Assembly: GCA_026686845.1 (NCBI GenBank)
Contig: JAIVEN010000004.1
Coordinates: 22,228,827 to 22,292,826 of the forward strand
Source of the DNA: Adenanthera pavonina
Lineage: Eukaryota; Streptophyta; Magnoliopsida; Fabales; Fabaceae
Direction of reading: 5' to 3'
DNA length: 64,000 bases
The position numbers and the translations under genes are program-made. The notes below the pieces were generated by a model. The model saw nothing but the letters and a program-made list of their open reading frames with translations, had not been told where the DNA came from and made no database searches. Of the stretch, positions 1 to 10,506 are shown piece after piece. The first letter of the stretch is position 1; each line of letters opens with the position of its first letter.

Positions 1-61
1 CTAAATCCAAAACAAATCTCCACCAAAAAATCCAAAACAATTCGATTAGTTTTTTTTTGGA

Positions 62-1235
62 AAAATTAATTATTTAGTTATACACCAACTTGTAAATCAG
101 TCGCTAAACTTCAAAATGTTTTAAATTGCTCCCTAATCTTTTTCACCATTATGGTGTTAATCCCTAAACTTTGCAAAGGTTTATGACATGATCCTTATCA
201 GCTCCAGGTGGCAATACGGTGTTGAGAAAAAAATGAGGTGGCTAACGGTGATCAACACGTGGACACTGACTGGATTAATGTGAGTTGACTCATCATCAAA
301 ATGCACAGATTCAGGCTTCTGGGTCTCCATTTTTCCCTGTCAAGCGAGATCGCCCGTGTGACTGCGAGAGAAATAGGTAAGACAAAGGTTCAATTAGCAG
401 AAGGAGGAAATCGCGAAGAGGATCGAAGGCCTGGCGATCTGGGTTGCCAGAAGTGAGGTGTGTGTTTCTTGAAGCAGAGATTGAGGTTCGCAGTGGGGTG
501 GGTCTCGAGTTGCAAAAGAAGAAATATAGAAGAAGGGCTTAACTTCTTCTATCTTTCTTCTTTGGTTGCAAGATTATGACGGAGATTAAGGGCATATTTG
601 GTTGCGAGAGGCTTGCATTGTTGTTAAATATTAATTGCATTTTGGGAAAATTATTGTACTGATATCTATTTGGTTGCTTCAGATTGCTAGCTGTTAGTTG
701 CATTGTTGCATTCTTGTTATGCTCAGCTAGCGTTTGGTTCCTCTATTAAGTGGTTATTGCTTATATTCTTTAACACATTGTGAGAGATTTTGCACAATCG
801 AGTTCAAATTCACCAGTGACTTAAAGGGCAAATCGCACAACCGATCCTCTTTCCGGACAACCACTGCAGCTTTCGCACACTGCTATCCAAGCGAGGAGCT
901 TCGAACTCCGCAGTACACAATGTTTAGGGTTCTCAAATCTGCAATGATTTACACATCAGAAACGAGACTTACATGGCATCATAAATCCCATGTCATCAGC
1001 ATTGTATCCCACATGTACTTCACACCTCATCTGCTGCATTAGCCACATCAGCCTCCTTCTAACGTCGTCATGCCACCTGGCACTTTTGAGGACGAGATCA
1101 CAAATGTCGTCAAAGTTAAAGGACTAATGTTGTGACGGAGACAAACGTTGAGGAGTCTTTTCTTAAAAAAAAAAAAAATTAGTTGAGGGATTGAATTACA
1201 AATGAGTATAAAATTTAGGATCTAAAAGATTAATT
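62..1235. mobile_element. MULE-like TIR element (degenerate, non-autonomous)
   Basis: The two ends are long, degenerate inverted repeats. The left end (about 62-260) contains AAATTAATTATTTAG, then CCCTAAACTTTG, CCAGGTGGCA and GAGGTGGCTAA. The reverse complement of the right end (about 1000-1235) contains AAATTAATCTTTTAG, then TCCTTTAACTTTG, CCAGGTGGCA and GATGTGGCTAA in the same order. Arms of 150-200 bp are typical of Mutator-like elements. The interior is richer in G+C and has no convincing coding frame; it could be captured host sequence. The related duplicate near 4.39 kb lacks the element, which supports an insertion. T-rich flanks hide the target duplication. Superfamily is an inference. 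Confidence 0.55.
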
Positions 1236-2960
1236 TTTTCTTTATTTTTTAAGACGCGTTTTTTTGACGGAGGGTATAATTGGCGGTTAGTTGTCTAATT
1301 ATAATTTGTATGGTTATTCACAATGAATATTAGTTGTTATAGGTGCCTTAGTATAACTTTTGCTTTCGTTAACATTATATGAACATCAATTTTTGTTATA
1401 TATTTAAAATTTATACGTTTTTTAAATAAAATTAAATTATGTATTTTTTTATTTTGTTAAATTATACAAACATTCTTTATATTTTTAAATTTCCTATAAT
1501 TTTTTTTAAAAAGTAAATTACATAACCATAGTTTTATTTTAAATTTTTTCTTTTGCTAACATCACATGAATAAGAATCCTTGAGGACAGTAGCAAATGTT
1601 TTGAGAAGTTGAGAGTTGAGACTTGAAGTCGTCCATAAATATGGTTGAATTTGTTCGATAGAGCACGTTTGAAATGTGTTGCCAGTCTTTCACGGCTATG
1701 TAAAGGGTCTTTATAAATCCTAGGATCTTGGGGCAATTTCACACAAATAAGTTGTAGGAGTTCAACATCTCTAACTATTCTTAGGATTTGTTTAGTTCAT
1801 CTGTGAGGAAAGAAGGATAGAAATTTTAATGGAAGGAATTATAGGGGTTTTAAAATTTCCCTATTTAGAGTAATTAGAGAGGAGAGGATTAGAGGAAGTT
1901 TAATAATCATCTCTTGTTTGGACAGGAATTTTAATGAAAGAGATTGAAAATGCTTCAAAACTCCCTTATTTAAAGTAATTAGAGGGGAGAGGATTAGAAG
2001 AAGTTTAATAATCTCTTGTTTGGAGAGGAATTTTAACGAAAGAAATTGGAGGGATTTTAAAATTTTCTTATTTAGAGTAATTAGAAGGGAGATGATTGGA
2101 GGAAGTTTAATAATCCCTTGTTTAAATCAGAAGGGAAGGAGAGGGGAGAGAAGCTAATAACAAATTTATAATTATATCCTTATATGTTAGATATTTTATT
2201 TTCTAGGAAGCAACCAAACAAAAAAATGGATGATGGTGAAGCAAGTCAGGGATGACGGTGATAGCGAGATGAAGGGGAAGTAAGCAAATGAGAAGGGAAG
2301 ACAGCAACAAAGACAAATATTATTGACGAAGACATGATGAAGGGGAAGCAAGCTGGGGACAGCGACAAAGATGGGTAGAGTTGGAGACAACAAAGAAGAT
2401 GGGTAGAATTGGGGATGGCAACAGCACGAGATGGATATGGATAGATCGACGATGATGACGACATAGGGTATGTAGTTAGATGATGTGAGCATTGAGCAAG
2501 AAAAGAAAATAGACAATAACGAAATTGTAATATCCAAAAAACCTAAAGGTAAAATGGTTATAAAATTTCGGATAACACTCGTTCTTCTCAAAAAAGACCT
2601 CAATTTAAAGAGAAACTGAAAATAAGCCACCGAGGGGGAGGGGAGGGGAAAATTTTGGTCCCCTCCTCTCCAATTTTCTAAAAGAAACAAAGAGAGGAGA
2701 CTAAATTTTCTCCTCTTTTCTCCCTTTCTATCAAAGATCTTTGTGCCAAAGAGACTCTTAGGGCTCCATGATCTCTAAACTCCCACTTATGCTCTCCACC
2801 TTTTACACCTCACATCATGTTTTCCTTCTAATTGCAGCTTTCAAATATACAATTCCCTCCAAGCTCTCGGGCTCTAGACTTCACTTATGAGCTAGATTTT
2901 ACTAATTTCATTGGGCATGGCCTAAGTCTCCGTATCCCTTTTATTTATGATTATTTTAAA
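1236..2960. repeat. Segmental duplication, copy A (two blocks)
   Basis: Two blocks match copy B in the same orientation: 1240-1785 matches 4400-5160, and 2746-2960 matches 5480-5720. Shared text includes the run around GGTTATTCACAA, CATTATATGAACATCAATTT, and CTTGGGGCAATTTCACACAA in block 1, and CATGATCTCTAA, TTGCAGCTTTCAAAT and GGGCATGGCC in block 2. Between the blocks copy A holds a unit not present in B. No coding function is visible. Confidence 0.8.
1822..2135. repeat. Three-copy tandem repeat, about 105-bp unit
   Basis: Units begin at about 1822, 1928 and 2032, each with ATTTTAAYGAAAG-like text, then TTATTTARAGTAATTAGA, GGAAGTTTAATAAT and CTTGTTT. The repeat lies in a stretch (about 1786-2745) found only in copy A of the segmental duplication, so it probably belongs to an inserted element. 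The remainder to 2745 is a purine-rich, non-coding stretch. Confidence 0.75.
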
Positions 2961-4385
2961 TACCTCATCATGCCTAAAAAAACCATAATATTTTTTTAAT
3001 TAAAAATTATGTTGCATTAAAAATCATTTCCAAAAGAAAATGTTCTTCAAAATTGAGTGCTCAACAATTATATATTACTTTTATTGGCAAAAAAAATTAT
3101 ATATTTTTACATAATATCAAGTTAAACATAATTTTAAATAAAGTATATAATTTTAAAAAAAATTATATACTTTTACAAAAAAAAATTATATTACTTTTAC
3201 ATAATATCAGCATAAACAAATCAATTTCAATTTTTAAATAAAGTTAAAAAGTTAAAATCATAAAAAGTCTACATGAGATATATTTAGAAAAACAACCATG
3301 TAAAATTAACCAATGCTCATAAAGTTTAAAAGCAAAGTAAAAAAAACCATAGATTAGGTTGGGCTAGGTTAACACCTTGTCAATTCCGTGCCTTGCTTGC
3401 TTGACTTGACCACACCGAACAATATTCATTGGGTCAACTGAGCTTATTTTAATGAGTCCAACCACTATTTAATTGATTTTGATTATAAGCATTTTCAGTT
3501 GAATAAATGATCCATACACACTAACAAGGTACATTACACTTTGCAGATAGTTAGATTTTTTAAATATGATATTTAAAGTTTGATTCTTAATCATATATAT
3601 AAAAAATACTTTATTATAATAAACAAAACCTACAAATTATAATTCGACTGCTAACTAAAGATACCCTTTACATATATATATATATACAATATGAATCAAA
3701 TTAATTAAAGTAATCACCAATAGCAATTGGTTCAAATAATTCGATATTTATTTTATTTAAACAAAGTCTAGTGTTGGAGTTTTTTGTATGAAAAAAATTT
3801 TCTGTCGAGATAATTTAACACCCATATGGTCCTACCTAGGCAAATCAATTTGCCGTTGCACTACGACGTATTGGGGTAGCATAAGTGAGTGTTGAGGTCA
3901 TAACAAATGTGCTCAATGGATCACTATTGATTTACATTTTGTTTGCCTAAAATCATTTAGTGTTTGGTTGATAATTTATAGGGTGTTTTTAAAATGTGAT
4001 TTTCATATTGTTGAAAAAAGGGAGTAATTATTTAGTGATTTTATGAAAGAGTAGAAATTATTGAGTACTAGCATATTTTGATATTTTCTCATAAGGAAAA
4101 TTATGTTATTTTTGTAATTTTGTAAGAGTAATTTTATTTATAAAGTGTAATCATATGTTTCCACTTCTTTTCTTCTCATTTACTGCATCTAACCTTTTAA
4201 AAATTACTCAGAGTATCTTATCAAAATAATTAAAAAAAGTATCTTTTTTTAGATTTTGGTTATTTTTAAAAGTTTAAATAATTTTCTTTAAAAATTTTAA
4301 AAGTGATTTTTTATATAAAAACTGATTTTTCATTAAAAAAAAAAGCTAAAGTAAACTGGCTCGAAATCCTAAACAAATGGATTAG
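2961..4385. other. AT-rich spacer, nothing recognised
   Basis: Very AT-rich DNA with poly-A and poly-T tracts and a short TA microsatellite near 3670-3690. No coding frame, RNA gene or element boundary could be supported. Confidence 0.6.
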
Positions 4386-5725
4386 TTTTTTTTTTTCTTT
4401 TTTTTTGTAAGATGTGTTTTTCAAACTGAGGGTATAATTGTCTATTAGTCGTCTAATTATAATTTGTATGGTTATTCACAAGAAATATTAGGTGTTATAG
4501 GTCCTTTAGTGTAACTTTCGCTTTCGTCAACATTATATGAACATCAATTTTTGTTATATATTTAAAATTTATACTTTTTTAAATAAAATTAAATTATGTA
4601 TTTTTTAATTTTGTTAAATTATACAAACATTCTTTATATTTTTAAAGTTCCTATAAATTTTTTAAAAAAGTAAATTACATAACCATAGTTTTATTTTAAA
4701 TTTTTTTCTTTTGTTAACATTACATGAACAAGAATCCAGTTGAAAATGTTTTGGGAAGTTGAGACATGAAGTGCTCGTTTGGTTTGTCTTTTTGTAAAAA
4801 TACTTTTAGAATAACCACAGTTTACAAAAATGAAGTTTGGATAAAAGTAGAGAAGTTTACTGAAAAGCTGTTTGAATGAAAAAGGAGAAAATGATGGTTA
4901 GAAAATACAGTTGAGTTTGGAAGAATGAGAACCAAACATGCCCGAAGTCGTCTATAAATGTAGTTAAATTTGTTTGATAGAGCATGTTTTAAATATATGC
5001 TTGTTGTTTGATAAATGTTGCCAGTCTTTCACAGCTTTCTAAAGAATCTTTATATAGATCCCAGGAGCTTGGGGCAATTTCACACAAATAAGTCATATAG
5101 AGTTCCAGATCTCTAGTGGCTAAGGGAAAAAAGAAAAAAAGAGTTCCATATCTCTAACTGCTAAATGAATATATTTAGATTTTCAGTTTGCAAACTTAAA
5201 ATAGAATTAAATAAAATTTATGAAAATAAATTTTTTTAAAAAATAAGTTTGTTGCAATATGATTTATATTTAGATTTTTTATTATAAAAATAAATTTGAC
5301 AAAATAATTGTGAGATAAAAATACATTTATAAATTAAAAAGTAACCATCTCGGTTGATTAAAAGTATATTTAGAAGTAAAAGTAAATTTATATGAAAATT
5401 TTTTAAAATGAGACAAAAAAAAGTTAGGTAAAAGTATAGTTGCAAACATATTTTTACTCACCCAGATGATTTTCAAAACAGGTACTAGGGCTTCATGATC
5501 TCTAAGCTCCCCCTTTTGCTCGGCGCGTTCTGCGCCTCACATCCTGTTTTTCTCCTAATTGCAGCTTTCAAATCGGCAATTCCCTCTTTGTTCAAAAAAA
5601 AAAATCGGCAATTCCCTCCAAGCTATCATGCTCTAGACTTCACTTATGGGCTGGATTTATTGAGTTCATTGGGCATGGCCCAATTCTCCACATCCCTTTT
5701 GTGCTCCACCCTTGAGTTTGCTTCC
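4386..5725. repeat. Segmental duplication, copy B (two blocks)
   Basis: This is the direct-orientation partner of 1236-2960, with blocks at 4400-5160 and 5480-5720. It lacks the MULE-like element and the 105-bp tandem repeats of copy A. It has its own 172-bp MITE (4772-4943) and an AT-rich segment (5161-5480). Substitutions and many small indels indicate an old event. Confidence 0.8.
4772..4943. mobile_element. MITE with GTTTGGTT-type ends, copy 1
   Basis: The start reads TGCTCGTTTGGTT and the reverse complement of the end reads GGGCATGTTTGGTT, an imperfect TIR. GAAG flanks both sides. Copy A of the segmental duplication has the uninterrupted site (TTGAAGTCG near 1623-1631), so this is an insertion with a natural empty site. 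The interior (TTTGTAAAAATACTTTTAG, GATGGTTAGAAA) matches, in reverse orientation, the element at 16491-16656. No coding capacity. Confidence 0.75.
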
Positions 5726-6040
5726 TTTCCAGTGACTACTCTTCTTTTGGGCCCTGAGCCAAGTCCACCAAACTAACCATTCACTCGGTGGGCCTGGCCA
5801 GCAACGGTTTTACGCCAAATAGAATCTGCTATCTTTAACTAAAAGTTTAACACATTAAATTATATTCTAAATTTTTTTATTAAAATACCTTTTCTTTACA
5901 CAATATATAATATTTAAGTTAATGTATGATATATTAGTAAAAAAAAAAGGTTGATGTACGATCTGAGTTGGGCCAAAAAAAGTTAATTTTGAAATTTTTA
6001 TCACGTAAATTAAAAATTGAATGAAAGTATAGCAATAATA
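5726..6040. other. AT-rich spacer, nothing recognised
   Basis: No coding frame or element end could be supported. The stretch ends at the 3' tail of the LINE relic that begins near 6045. Confidence 0.5.
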
Positions 6041-6044
6041 ACAA

Positions 6045-6453
6045 TATTAGTTTTATCACACTAAGTGAAATCGGTTATATGGATCATACAACACGAATAG
6101 CCTCTATCAAACACCATCTCTAAAGATAAATCATTTATCAAGAGATCACGCTTTATAATTTCTCTTAGTGTTTTTTTTTTATCTTTTTCTGCGCCTTTTA
6201 ATAGGACTTCCAGTTATTTGATCAACTCTCTTTACTGACTCCTCTTATCTTCTTCTTTGTACATGTCCAAACTATCTTAAACGATTTTCCATCATTTTCT
6301 CCTAAATAGGAACTACTTCGATTTTCTCTTATATTAAGTCATTTTGTATCTTATCAATTTTTATATGACTACACATCGATCTCAATATTCTCATCTCTAC
6401 TACCCTCATCTTATATTCTTGTTCCCCTTTCAAAGCCCAATATTCACTACTAT
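6045..6453 (-). pseudogene. RTE-type LINE reverse transcriptase, C-terminal part
   Basis: On the minus strand the translation, with several stops, follows the C-terminal region of plant RTE-type LINE proteins: EYWALKGEQE, then EMRILRSM, IDKIQNDLI, EKMMENRLR, FGHVQRRR, KRVDQ and RDLLINDLSLEMVFDR across shifted frames. The 3' side ends in a simple TTATTATTG-like tract, as RTE elements do. It joins directly to the part at 8899-9800; the two were separated by the solo LTR. Dead copy; clade assignment is from memory of the family. Confidence 0.75.
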
Positions 6454-6458
6454 AGTAT
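6454..6458. repeat. Target site duplication AGTAT, left copy
   Basis: AGTAT occurs immediately before the LTR start TGTAACACC and again at 8899-8903 immediately after the LTR end GGTGTTACA. Confidence 0.9.
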
Positions 6459-8898
6459 TGTAACACCTCTCATGACTTTGTTTTGGTATTGTGTTTAGAA
6501 TAGGAGAAAAACAGGACGGAGAAATGCTCAAGTGGAGGAAAATTGAGCTCCACGCCGCGGCTTGAAGTAGGGTCGCCGTGGCGAGAGCATGTCCAATGGC
6601 TCTTTCTGGCTTAAAATTGGTGGAGCCGCGGGAAGAATCAAAATTTTTGTTTAAATCCAAATCATTTCAATCAGACGGACGAAGGAGAAACGGAGGAGAA
6701 CGAGGGAGTTGTGCTAGAATTCGAGATTTCCAGGCTTTGGAAGTGATTTTCGGACCTCAAGATCTTGGATTCAAGTGGGTAAGTGATCTCTACTCCTTCC
6801 TCTCCATTTTCTTCGGTTTAAATTTGAGGTTTTTCGGTTATGAGTTGGGATTTTTGGTTTGGGATGAAATCCACTGATTGAAATGGATGATATGGGGTTA
6901 AGGAAGTGTGTTTTGGTGTTCTTGTTGCTTGGATGTGAGTTTTGAAGGGTGTATGTATGATTTGAGTTTAATCCTAAACTTTTTTCTGTTAGGGCTCTTA
7001 GGAATCCGAAGTATATGTGGTTGAATAGTGTTTGAATGATTCTCAAGAGCTTATTAATGCATAAAAGGGGTGTTGGAACCTTAGGTTAGGCTAAATTGGT
7101 TGAATTGTGATGTTTTGTTATTTGTATATTGTGTTAATTGAGGAATTGTGGTATTGTGAAGGTTATTTGGTAGCCTAAGAGGGGTTCAAGCGTGTCGGAC
7201 GACTTGAGAAGTTCATGGAATCCACGTGTGTGGTATTGACACTTGAGGTAACCGGGTGTTTGTTTGTATTGTATTGTTTGTATGGTATGATAGTATGTAT
7301 ATTTGTGCATATATACATGTTTCTTTCATACCATGATATAGATGTGTTTGTATGTACTGTTTTCTATATATCATGGTATGCACACAGCTAGATGATGATT
7401 ATGATGACTAAGATGATTATAATGATGATTAGAGATGATGATATTGACATGACATGATGCATACATGACATTGTGATATGATGATGATGATTATATTATG
7501 ATACATAAGCATCACCACATGGCATGGTGAGATGGCAGATTTGGTGGTGATGACGGTATAATATATGATGATATATGTTAGGGAGGATAAGGATAATATA
7601 TATATATATATATGTTAGGGAGGATAAGGATGGGATCCCTGCGGCTAAATCACCTCCTATGGCTAGGAGGGGAAAGGTGCACAGTGGACTGCACCTTCCT
7701 TAAATCGCTGCCAATTCATGATGGGAAAGGGGAAGGAGAGCCACGATCCGAATATTAGTGTTACCTTTAACCAGGTACACTAATGGAAGGTGAGCTTGGT
7801 GATGTCTCGGAATCAGTTTTCACCGACTGTTGGAAGGGAATTACCTATACGAAATGTCCTGTTATGACGACAGCCCATGGTTCTAGCTGTGTGCGAGAGA
7901 GACATGCATTCCATTCATTTTACATTGCATTCATGAATTGTATGAGTTATATGTATAATATGTATATGTATGTGTGTGTGTGGTTATTCACGGTTACTGA
8001 AATATTGTCTCACACCCCTCTCCTATGAACTAACCTTTCAAGTGACGGTTCTAGCATTAGTCCGGAGAAGACGCGTGAGTAGCATCGGACGTGGGGATAT
8101 TAGGTCTATGTAGTTTGTGTGTGTGTAATTTGGATATGTAACTTAGTCCAAGTAGGATAGAAGGTTTTGTAATGAATGTATGACGTTGTAAGGATTGTTA
8201 TTGATGGATGTATGTATGGTTATATATGTGAAAATGTGTTGTATGTGTTATGTATGATAAAAGGTAGAGTTAGGCCTAGTTGGTATGTTTTAGGGCTTAC
8301 AGCCTGTTTTGTCAAGTTGGGGTTTAAGGGAGTCAAATCTTAGAAGAGTGGTTCATTTGAGGTGAAACCTCTTTGGACAAGTTGGTTTGGGGATTTTGGA
8401 CCTATGTAAATGGTCTTTGAATGATCATTTGCCTTTGGTGACAATTGGAGGTGGTTAGTGGTGAGTTTTGGTTAATAAGTGGCCAAGACGGTGTCAGGAG
8501 CCCAAAATCTCCATATAGAGTTGGATTGAGGTGAAATTAGTGTTTATTAATAGATTGGGACTATATTGACTTGTAGGGGTTGTAATCAAGTCAATCAAAG
8601 GTCAGAACATAAAGTTATGTGTGTTGGAAGTTCACCCCACTAGTTGAAGTTTCCTGGTATAGAAAACCAGCAGGGGGCGTCGCGGTGCCACGCAGTCCAG
8701 TAATGTGGTTAAAATAAGGGGGTTTGGAGCCTCGGTGGTACTGTAGTGACCACAGCCCCAACCTAGTTTTTGGTGTTGTTTGGTTCGTTTCCGCTGTTCT
8801 AAAGTTTTGGGAAGTTGTTTTGAGATGTTTGAGTTGGTTTTTGTTGGATTTTGAAGTTTGTGGTCGAGTCTTAAGATGTTTGGAGGTAGGGTGTTACA
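6459..8898. mobile_element. Solo LTR, 2440 bp, TGTAACACC...GGTGTTACA
   Basis: It begins TGTAACACC and ends GGTGTTACA, flanked by perfect AGTAT repeats. The interior has no gag or pol, so it is a solo LTR left by LTR-LTR recombination. It contains a GATGAT-rich tract (about 7390-7600), a TA microsatellite near 7590-7612 flanked by a direct repeat of TATGTTAGGGAGGATAAGGA, and a G+C-richer end. The TGTAACACC terminus and length suggest a Ty3/gypsy chromovirus such as Tekay; this is inference. It sits inside a LINE relic. Confidence 0.88.
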
Positions 8899-9800
8899 AG
8901 TATCATTAGCTTTATAGTAGTTTGATAAATTTTTCTTTTAAATTTAGTGGGTACCTTATGGTCATAAATAACTCCCAAAAGTTTTCTCCACTTTAACCAC
9001 CCAGCTTGTATCCTATACATAACATCCCATCAATTTCACCATCATGCTATAAATTGATCCCAAATACTTGAATTCTAACACTTCTAGAATTGTTTGCTCT
9101 CCAATTTTCACCTTTGAGTCATTTCTAACTACCTCTTATTAAATTTACAATACATATATTCTATTTTACTTCTACTCAAATGAAAATCTTTTGATTCCAA
9201 AGTATATTTCTGTAATTCAAGTTTATAGTTGACTTCTTCTCTTGAATTTTTAATTAAGACTACAACATTCACGAAAAGTATACATTTAGAAATTTCCTTT
9301 TATATATATATATATATATTCTATTAGAACATCCAAAATCGAATCATACAAGTATGGATTTACGGAAGATTCTTGATGTAAACCTATTTTTATAGGAAAG
9401 TCATTTGTCTCACGCCCAGGAGTTCTCACATTTGTTGCTCATTCGTACATATTCTTTATGGCTCGAATATAAGTTACACGAATACATTTCTTTTCTATTA
9501 CTTTCCACAGTACATCTCTTGATACTCTATCATAAACTTTTTCTAAATCAATAAAAATCATATGCAAATCTCTCTCTTTACTCCAGTATTTTTTAATCAA
9601 ACCCCTTAATAAATAAATAACATCTGTTATAAATTATTTTAGCATGAGTCTAAATTAGTTCTCTAAAATATGAGATCCTTTTTTTAATCTATACTCAATC
9701 ACTCTTTTTTAAAGTTTTATGTTATAACTCATAAGTTTTATACCTCAATAATAAACACAATTATGAATATCCCTTTTGTTTTTGTATATATACATCAAAA
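8899..9800 (-). pseudogene. RTE-type LINE reverse transcriptase, central part
   Basis: Minus-strand frames follow the RT domain in order: GDIHNCVYY and GIKLMSYNIKL (fingers), then RVIEYRL, IYLLRGLIKKY, DLHMIFIDLEKVYDRVSRD (first catalytic Asp block), TYIRAIKNMYE, then LFVNVVVLIKNSREEVNYKL and LSRSKIEYMYCKFNKR, then EFKYLGSI and GWLKWRKLLGVIYDHKVP. The expected catalytic block is FADD; here it reads FVNV, so both active-site aspartates are lost. Stops and frameshifts abound. It is continuous with 6045-6453 once the solo LTR is disregarded. Confidence 0.85.
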
Positions 9801-10440
9801 TGTTTTTTCTCCATTTTTTTAGCATTTTCTTTAACCTAAAAAAAACCAATAAGATTTAGCATATACTTTTTAAAATAATAAAATGCCCCATGACTTTACT
9901 AAAATATAAATAAAATTCATATAATTTATGAAATAAGATTGAAATGATCAAACATAGAAAAATTCAAATTTGAAGCCCAACTCTACAAGTGTAAGTTTAT
10001 CACCAAATCAATTATCCGAATAAAAATGTTGCAATATACCTAAAGGAGATTAATCCTCAGAAATACTCATGCTCATCCAAAATTGTAGTTATTGATGATT
10101 ATTGCACCTCAAATTCCACATATTTCTAAAACTATTACCCAACCCAATGCCTTATCTAAGACAGGAGGGGGCAAATACCACCTAAGATTGGAAAATGAGA
10201 TCGCACGAAATTTAAGAAAAATCCCAAAAGATCATAAGGAAGAATCCAAAAATAATGCATAACACAAACCAACATCTTCATTCCATAAAAGGTTCAACAC
10301 CACAAAAGCCATGAGATGAAAGCTCAATTCAGGAGTCCCCGAATTTCAAGCCTACATTACACCTAGCAATGAACCACATGCGAGTTCATAACCATACACA
10401 AACACGATCTCCAAAGAACCACCAATACCAAGACATATAA
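9801..10440. other. Non-coding spacer downstream of BAG7
   Basis: AT-rich sequence between the LINE relic and the 3' end of the BAG7 gene. The part nearest the gene probably includes its 3' UTR and polyadenylation region, but no single poly(A) signal could be chosen with confidence. Confidence 0.4.
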
Positions 10441-10506
10441 GCACAAGAAGACAGGTCTCATGTTATGCTTAATATCTTGGTTTTGATAGATTGTTCCTTC
10501 GCTCTC

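Noticed and set aside
734..1042. 102-aa frame inside the MULE-like element
   Set aside because: It could be captured host sequence but has no recognisable motif, and the frame overlaps the right inverted repeat arm.
2196..2690. 164-aa minus-strand frame with hydrophobic stretches
   Set aside because: Arises from a purine-rich repeat region unique to duplication copy A, with no recognisable domain and no promoter context.
7390..7640. Possible regulatory or satellite array of GATGAT and TA repeats
   Set aside because: Short microsatellites internal to the solo LTR; no higher-order structure.
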